The notes under the pieces: generated by a model | What the model was told of the DNA's origin: nothing | Seen by the model: the letters and a program-made list of their open reading frames with translations, nothing else | Database searches by the model: none | Part shown: piece after piece, positions 60,397 through 64,000 of the stretch | Layout of the letters: each line of letters begins with the position of its first letter | How positions within the stretch are numbered: position 1 is the first letter of the stretch | Assembly: GCA_034004685.1 (NCBI GenBank) | Contig: JAVEWG010000013.1 | Span: 1 to 64,000, forward strand | Direction: 5' to 3' | Length of the DNA: 64,000 nucleotides | Origin: JAEUNX01 sp034004685 | GTDB taxonomy: Bacteria > Pseudomonadota > Gammaproteobacteria > Burkholderiales > Rhodocyclaceae | Translations under genes and position numbers: made by a program

Positions 60397-60894
60397 TCAG
60401 CCCCCCCGACGCCCTTTCAGCCAGTCCGCCACGGCCAGGCCGGTGCCGGCTTCCCAGGGGCGCAACGCCTCCGGCGCCACCAGGCGGTACTCGGCCAGCT
60501 CCTCGTTGAGAACGATCTCCCCGGCCGCCTCCACGTGATAGGCCAGAATCAGCTCGTTCTTGCGCTGGAAGGGGTAGGCGCCGATGAGGCTGGCGCGCCG
60601 GGCAACCAGGGCGGTCTCCTCCATCACCTCCCGGGCCACCGCCTCCTCGGGGCTTTCATCCCGCTCCAGGAAGCCGGTGATGAGTCCGAAGAAAGGGGTG
60701 GTCCACGCCCGGTTACGGGCCAGCAAGACGGCCCCATCCCGATCCATGCACTGGATCAGGGCCGCCACCACCGGCAGCGGGTTGTCCCAATGAACCCAAC
60801 CACAATCCAGATCGGGGCAGGCCTGGCGCGACCGACCGGCCAGCGGGTAGGTCTGGAGGGGGGAGCCGCACGTGGGGCAGTAACGGTAGGCCAT
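60397..60894 (-). CDS. Nudix hydrolase with N-terminal zinc ribbon
   Basis: A 165-residue protein. The start at 60894 (MAYRYCPTCGSPL) begins the zinc ribbon (CPTCG, CPDLDCG). The Nudix box is GFLERDESPEEAVAREVMEETA. The ribbon plus Nudix layout resembles NudC (NADH pyrophosphatase) and its shorter relatives. NudC itself is longer and has an N-terminal domain that is lacking here, so its substrate may differ. It lies 7 bases after a small secreted-protein gene. Confidence 0.9.
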   Translation of the reverse strand: MAYRYCPTCGSPLQTYPLAGRSRQACPDLDCGWVHWDNPLPVVAALIQCMDRDGAVLLARNRAWTTPFFGLITGFLERDESPEEAVAREVMEETALVARRASLIGAYPFQRKNELILAYHVEAAGEIVLNEELAEYRLVAPEALRPWEAGTGLAVADWLKGRRGG

Positions 60895-60901
60895 GGGTGT
60901 T

Positions 60902-61201
60902 TCAGCGGCCCTTGCCGGAGAGGGACCCCCGGTTGTAATCCGGATCCCCGGGGAAAACGTAGCGGCCGACTCCGAAGTACCCACCCTGGGCCTTGGCGGG
61001 CCGCAGGTCGTTTTCCGGGTAGCTTTCGGCAATCCTCCGGGCCTCCGCCTGACGGGCAGAATCCGTGAATTCCCAGCGCCCATTGGGCAGCAGGCGCACC
61101 GTCTCGCCACTGCTGGTGCGGGCCTCCAGCACCTGGCCTTCGCCGGCCAGGGCCAGGCCCCAGGCGGCCAGCAGCACCAGGCACCAGGCCCGCCGCCTCA
61201 C
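60902..61201 (-). CDS. Small secreted protein of unknown function
   Basis: A 99-residue protein with a signal peptide ending near LALAGEG. The mature part has the segment TSSGETVRLLPNGRWEFTD, seen in several short periplasmic proteins, and a Gly-rich tail (GGYFGVGRYVFPGDPDYN). The start overlaps the alaS stop by 4 bases, so the two are coupled. No function can be assigned. Confidence 0.72.
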   Translation of the reverse strand: MRRRAWCLVLLAAWGLALAGEGQVLEARTSSGETVRLLPNGRWEFTDSARQAEARRIAESYPENDLRPAKAQGGYFGVGRYVFPGDPDYNRGSLSGKGR

Positions 61202-63831
61202 AGCCGGCCTTCCAGCCAGGCGGCCACGGAGGCCAGGGCCGCCGGCAGGTTGTCCGGCTGGGTGCCGCCGGCCTGGGCCATGTCCGGCCGGCCACCACCC
61301 TTGCCCCCCACCTGCTGGGCCACCATGTTCACCAGTTCGCCCGCCTTGACCCTGCCGGTGAGGTCTGCAGTGACCCCGGCGATCAGGGTGACCTTGCCAT
61401 CGGCCACCGACGCCAGGACGACGGCGGCGGTCTTGAGCTTATCCCGCAGTTTGTCCATGGTCTCCCGCAGGGTGGCCACGTCGGCCCCCTCCAGGGTGGC
61501 GGCCAGGGCCTTGATGCCTTTGATCTCCACCGCCCGGGCGGCCAGATCGTCGCCCTGGCTGGCGGCCAGCTTGCTCTTCAGGCGGGCCAGCTCCTTTTCC
61601 AGGCCACGCACGTTGTCCATGATCTGGGCGACCCGGGCGGCCACTTCCTGGGGCTGGGCCTTGAGGCTGTCCGCCACCTGGTCGAGCACGGCTTGCTGGC
61701 GCTGGACCAGGGCCAGGGCGTTATCGCCGGTCACTGCCTCCACCCGCCTTACCCCGGCGGCCACCCCGGCTTCCAGGGTGATCTTGAAAAAGCCGATATC
61801 CCCAGTGCGGCCCACATGGGTACCGCCACACAGTTCCTTGGAAGATCCAATGGTAAGGACCCGTACCTCGTCGCTATACTTTTCGCCGAAGAGCATCATG
61901 GCACCGGATTTCTGGGCATCCTCCAGACCCATCACTTGGGCTGCGGTTTCGGCATTGGCAAGGATCTCGGCATTGACCCGGCGTTCCACCTCCCGGATCT
62001 CGGCATCGGTGAGGGGCTGGGTATGGGCGAAGTCGAAACGGGTCTTATCCGGATCCACCAGGGAGCCCTTCTGCTGCACATGCTCGCCGAGCACTTCCCG
62101 CAGGGCCTTGTGCATCAGGTGAGTGACCGAATGGTTGCGGGCGGTGCGGGCCCGGGCCAGGGTATCCACCCGGGCGGCGACCCCGTTGCCCATGCTCAGG
62201 TGGCCGGTCTTGACCACCCCGTGGTGGCCGAAGACGCTGGCCTGGATTTTCTGGGTGTCTTCCACGGCGAAGATGCCATGGCTGGAACGCAGCTCCCCCT
62301 GGTCCCCCACCTGGCCGCCGGATTCGGCATAGAAAGGCGTGTCGTCCAACACCACCACGCCCACTTCGCCCTCGCGCAATTCGTTGACCGGCACCCCGTC
62401 CTTATATAGGGCCAGAACATTGCCCCTGGCTTCCAGGGATTCATAACCATGGAAGGTGGTCGCCGGGCCCGCGTATTCCAGGTTGGCCGCCATCCTGAAC
62501 TTGCCGGCGGCCCGGGCCTGTTCCTTCTGCCGCGCCATGGCAGCATCGAAGGCTGCGCCATCCACCGTCACCCCCCGCTCCCGGCAGATGTCGGCGGTGA
62601 GGTCCAGGGGGAAGCCATAGGTGTCGTGAAGCTTGAAGGCGGTCTCCCCATTGAAGACGGTCACCTCGGCGCTGGCCATGGCCGCCAGCTCGGTTTCCAG
62701 AATCGCCATGCCATGTTCGATGGTGGCAAAGAACCGATCCTCTTCCTGCTTCAGCACCTCCATGATGCGCTGCTGGCCGGTCTTGATTTCAGGATAGGCC
62801 TCGCCCATCTCGGCCACCAGATCCGGCACCAGTTTATAAAAGAAGGCGGCGCGGGCGCCGAGCTTGTAACCGTGACGGATGGCGCGGCGGATGATCCGGC
62901 GCAGCACGTAGCCGCGGCCTTCGTTGCCGGGGATCACGCCGTCGGCAATGAGGAAGGAACAGGCGCGGATGTGGTCTGCCAGCACCTTCAGCGAGGGGCT
63001 GTTTTCATCCGCAGCGCCAGTCTTGGCGATGGTCTCGCGGGCGGCGGCTTTCAGCAGCACCTGGAACAGATCGATCTCGTAGTTGGCATGCACGCCCTGC
63101 AGCACGGCGGAGATGCGCTCCAGGCCCATGCCGGTATCGACGCTGGGCTTGGGCAACGGATGCATCACGCCGGCCTCGTCGCGATTGAACTGCATGAAGA
63201 CGTTGTTCCAGATTTCGATGAAACGGTCGCCGTCTTCCTCGGCCGAGCCCGGCGGACCGCCCCAGATGTGTTCGCCGTGGTCGTAGAAGATCTCGGTACA
63301 CGGGCCGCAGGGGCCGGTGTCCCCCATCATCCAGAAGTTGTCGCTGGCATAGCGGGCGCCCTTGTTGTCGCCGATGCGGATCACCTTTTCTGCCGGTATG
63401 CCGATCTCTTTAGTCCAGATGTCGTAGGCCTCGTCATCCTCCGCATAGACGGTGACGATGAGCTTTTCCTTGGGAATCTTGAAGACGACGGTGAGCAGCT
63501 CCCAAGCGTAGGCAATGGCATCGCGCTTGAAGTAGTCGCCGAAGCTGAAGTTGCCCAGCATCTCGAAAAAGGTGTGGTGACGAGCGGTGTAGCCCACGTT
63601 CTCCAGATCGTTGTGCTTGCCGCCAGCCCGCACGCACTTCTGCGAAGTGGTGGCGCGGGTGTAGGGGCGCTTGTCGAAACCGAGAAAGACGTCCTTGAAC
63701 TGGTTCATCCCCGCGTTGGTGAACAGCAGGGTCGGGTCGTCGTGGGGCACCAGGGAACTGGAGGCCACGATCTGATGGCCCTTGGACTGAAAGAATTCGA
63801 GAAACTGTTTGCGGATTTCAGCGCTTTTCAT
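61198..63831 (-). CDS. alaS: Alanyl-tRNA synthetase
   Basis: An 877-residue class II synthetase charging tRNA Ala. The start at 63831 (MKSAEIRKQFLEFFQSKGH) is the universal family start. Class II motifs lie in LLFTNAGMNQFKDVFLG and RATTSQKCVRAGGKHNDLENVG. The editing domain carries the zinc ligands in HSVTHLMHKAL and ELCGGTHVGRTGDIG. The C-Ala domain ends with VGGKGGGRPDMAQAGG. Full length for the family. Sequence upstream has no other gene in the window. Confidence 0.97.
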   Translation of the reverse strand: MKSAEIRKQFLEFFQSKGHQIVASSSLVPHDDPTLLFTNAGMNQFKDVFLGFDKRPYTRATTSQKCVRAGGKHNDLENVGYTARHHTFFEMLGNFSFGDYFKRDAIAYAWELLTVVFKIPKEKLIVTVYAEDDEAYDIWTKEIGIPAEKVIRIGDNKGARYASDNFWMMGDTGPCGPCTEIFYDHGEHIWGGPPGSAEEDGDRFIEIWNNVFMQFNRDEAGVMHPLPKPSVDTGMGLERISAVLQGVHANYEIDLFQVLLKAAARETIAKTGAADENSPSLKVLADHIRACSFLIADGVIPGNEGRGYVLRRIIRRAIRHGYKLGARAAFFYKLVPDLVAEMGEAYPEIKTGQQRIMEVLKQEEDRFFATIEHGMAILETELAAMASAEVTVFNGETAFKLHDTYGFPLDLTADICRERGVTVDGAAFDAAMARQKEQARAAGKFRMAANLEYAGPATTFHGYESLEARGNVLALYKDGVPVNELREGEVGVVVLDDTPFYAESGGQVGDQGELRSSHGIFAVEDTQKIQASVFGHHGVVKTGHLSMGNGVAARVDTLARARTARNHSVTHLMHKALREVLGEHVQQKGSLVDPDKTRFDFAHTQPLTDAEIREVERRVNAEILANAETAAQVMGLEDAQKSGAMMLFGEKYSDEVRVLTIGSSKELCGGTHVGRTGDIGFFKITLEAGVAAGVRRVEAVTGDNALALVQRQQAVLDQVADSLKAQPQEVAARVAQIMDNVRGLEKELARLKSKLAASQGDDLAARAVEIKGIKALAATLEGADVATLRETMDKLRDKLKTAAVVLASVADGKVTLIAGVTADLTGRVKAGELVNMVAQQVGGKGGGRPDMAQAGGTQPDNLPAALASVAAWLEGRL

Positions 63832-63966
63832 GGGAATGCCAGGCTCCTGCCCGGGCGGGGAACACCCCCCGGCTCGGGTCGATGGTTCAATACGCGATAT
63901 GGCGCGGATTGTATCACCGGCCTCCCGGGCCCTCCGCCCGGCGGGCCCCTGGAGGCCGCCGCCACC

Positions 63967-63972
63967 TATAAT
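63967..63972 (+). promoter_or_regulatory. Possible -10 hexamer TATAAT at right edge
   Basis: A perfect -10 hexamer reading rightwards out of the window. The 63832-64000 stretch otherwise holds no coding sequence. A divergent gene beyond base 64000 is likely (inference). Confidence 0.35.
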
Positions 63973-64000
63973 CGCTGCCATTACCCACCACGAGCGAACA

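Noticed and set aside
1..64000. tRNA, rRNA, riboswitch, CRISPR, insertion sequence or prophage elements
   Set aside because: No cloverleaf-like, rRNA-like, regularly spaced repeat, transposase or integrase sequence was recognised on either strand by eye. Short ncRNAs could still be missed.

Overview
This window reads as chromosomal DNA of a high-GC betaproteobacterium, most likely of the Rhodocyclales or a close relative. The inference rests on strong G/C bias at codon third positions, the housekeeping neighbourhoods (mnmA next to a nudJ-type Nudix gene, ilvE followed by a small CHCC zinc-finger gene, alaS) and the style of the catabolic genes. No phylogenetic test was possible here. No rRNA, tRNA, CRISPR array, phage or insertion sequence was seen. 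No gene-free stretch exceeds 300 bases.

Region 1 (1-2.4 kb) holds the start of a marR / outer-membrane-efflux-lipoprotein operon that runs off the left edge, plus an atypical SDR gene.

Region 2 (2.6-32.6 kb) is a large acyl-CoA catabolic island. It encodes ten SDR proteins (nine here plus the one in region 1), two SCPx-type thiolases, a free DUF35 protein, a ketoacyl-synthase/HMG-CoA-synthase-like protein fused to DUF35, two MaoC hydratases, three crotonases, a paired acyl-CoA dehydrogenase, a dienoyl-CoA-reductase-like flavoprotein, an epoxide-hydrolase-like protein, an NTF2-fold protein, three DUF2889-type proteins, a metal-dependent amidohydrolase, a zinc alcohol dehydrogenase and an AraC regulator. 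The gene set resembles steroid side-chain and other alicyclic acyl-CoA degradation clusters (17beta-HSD4-like SDR, ChsE-like dehydrogenase pair, Ltp2/DUF35-like pairs). The substrate cannot be read from sequence. Five copies of one 19-bp palindrome, consensus AACTGAnAnnnTnTCAGTT, sit in the promoter regions of nearly all its transcription units. They point to one dedicated repressor, probably TetR-type, encoded elsewhere. No CoA ligase, oxygenase or transporter is present in the island.

Region 3 (32.7-45.7 kb) is mixed: M61 peptidase with PDZ, ArsC-like protein, cation diffusion facilitator, a five-PAS histidine kinase without a partner regulator, a Pat-type acyl-CoA synthetase/acetyltransferase fusion, 3-methyladenine glycosylase, hexose-6-phosphate mutarotase, a broken alpha/beta hydrolase and an M20 amidohydrolase.

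Region 4 (45.9-53.8 kb) carries a transglutaminase-DUF2126 protein, a circularly permuted ATP-grasp/alpha-E protein and a second transglutaminase-like protein. This is a widespread but biochemically undefined peptide-modification set, and a NYN nuclease with a LOTUS-like tail follows it.

Region 5 (54-64 kb) is housekeeping: mnmA, a small secreted protein, nudJ-like Nudix, ilvE, zinc finger, NTF2-like, YheT-type hydrolase, phosphomannomutase/phosphoglucomutase, a zinc-ribbon Nudix, a small secreted protein and alaS.
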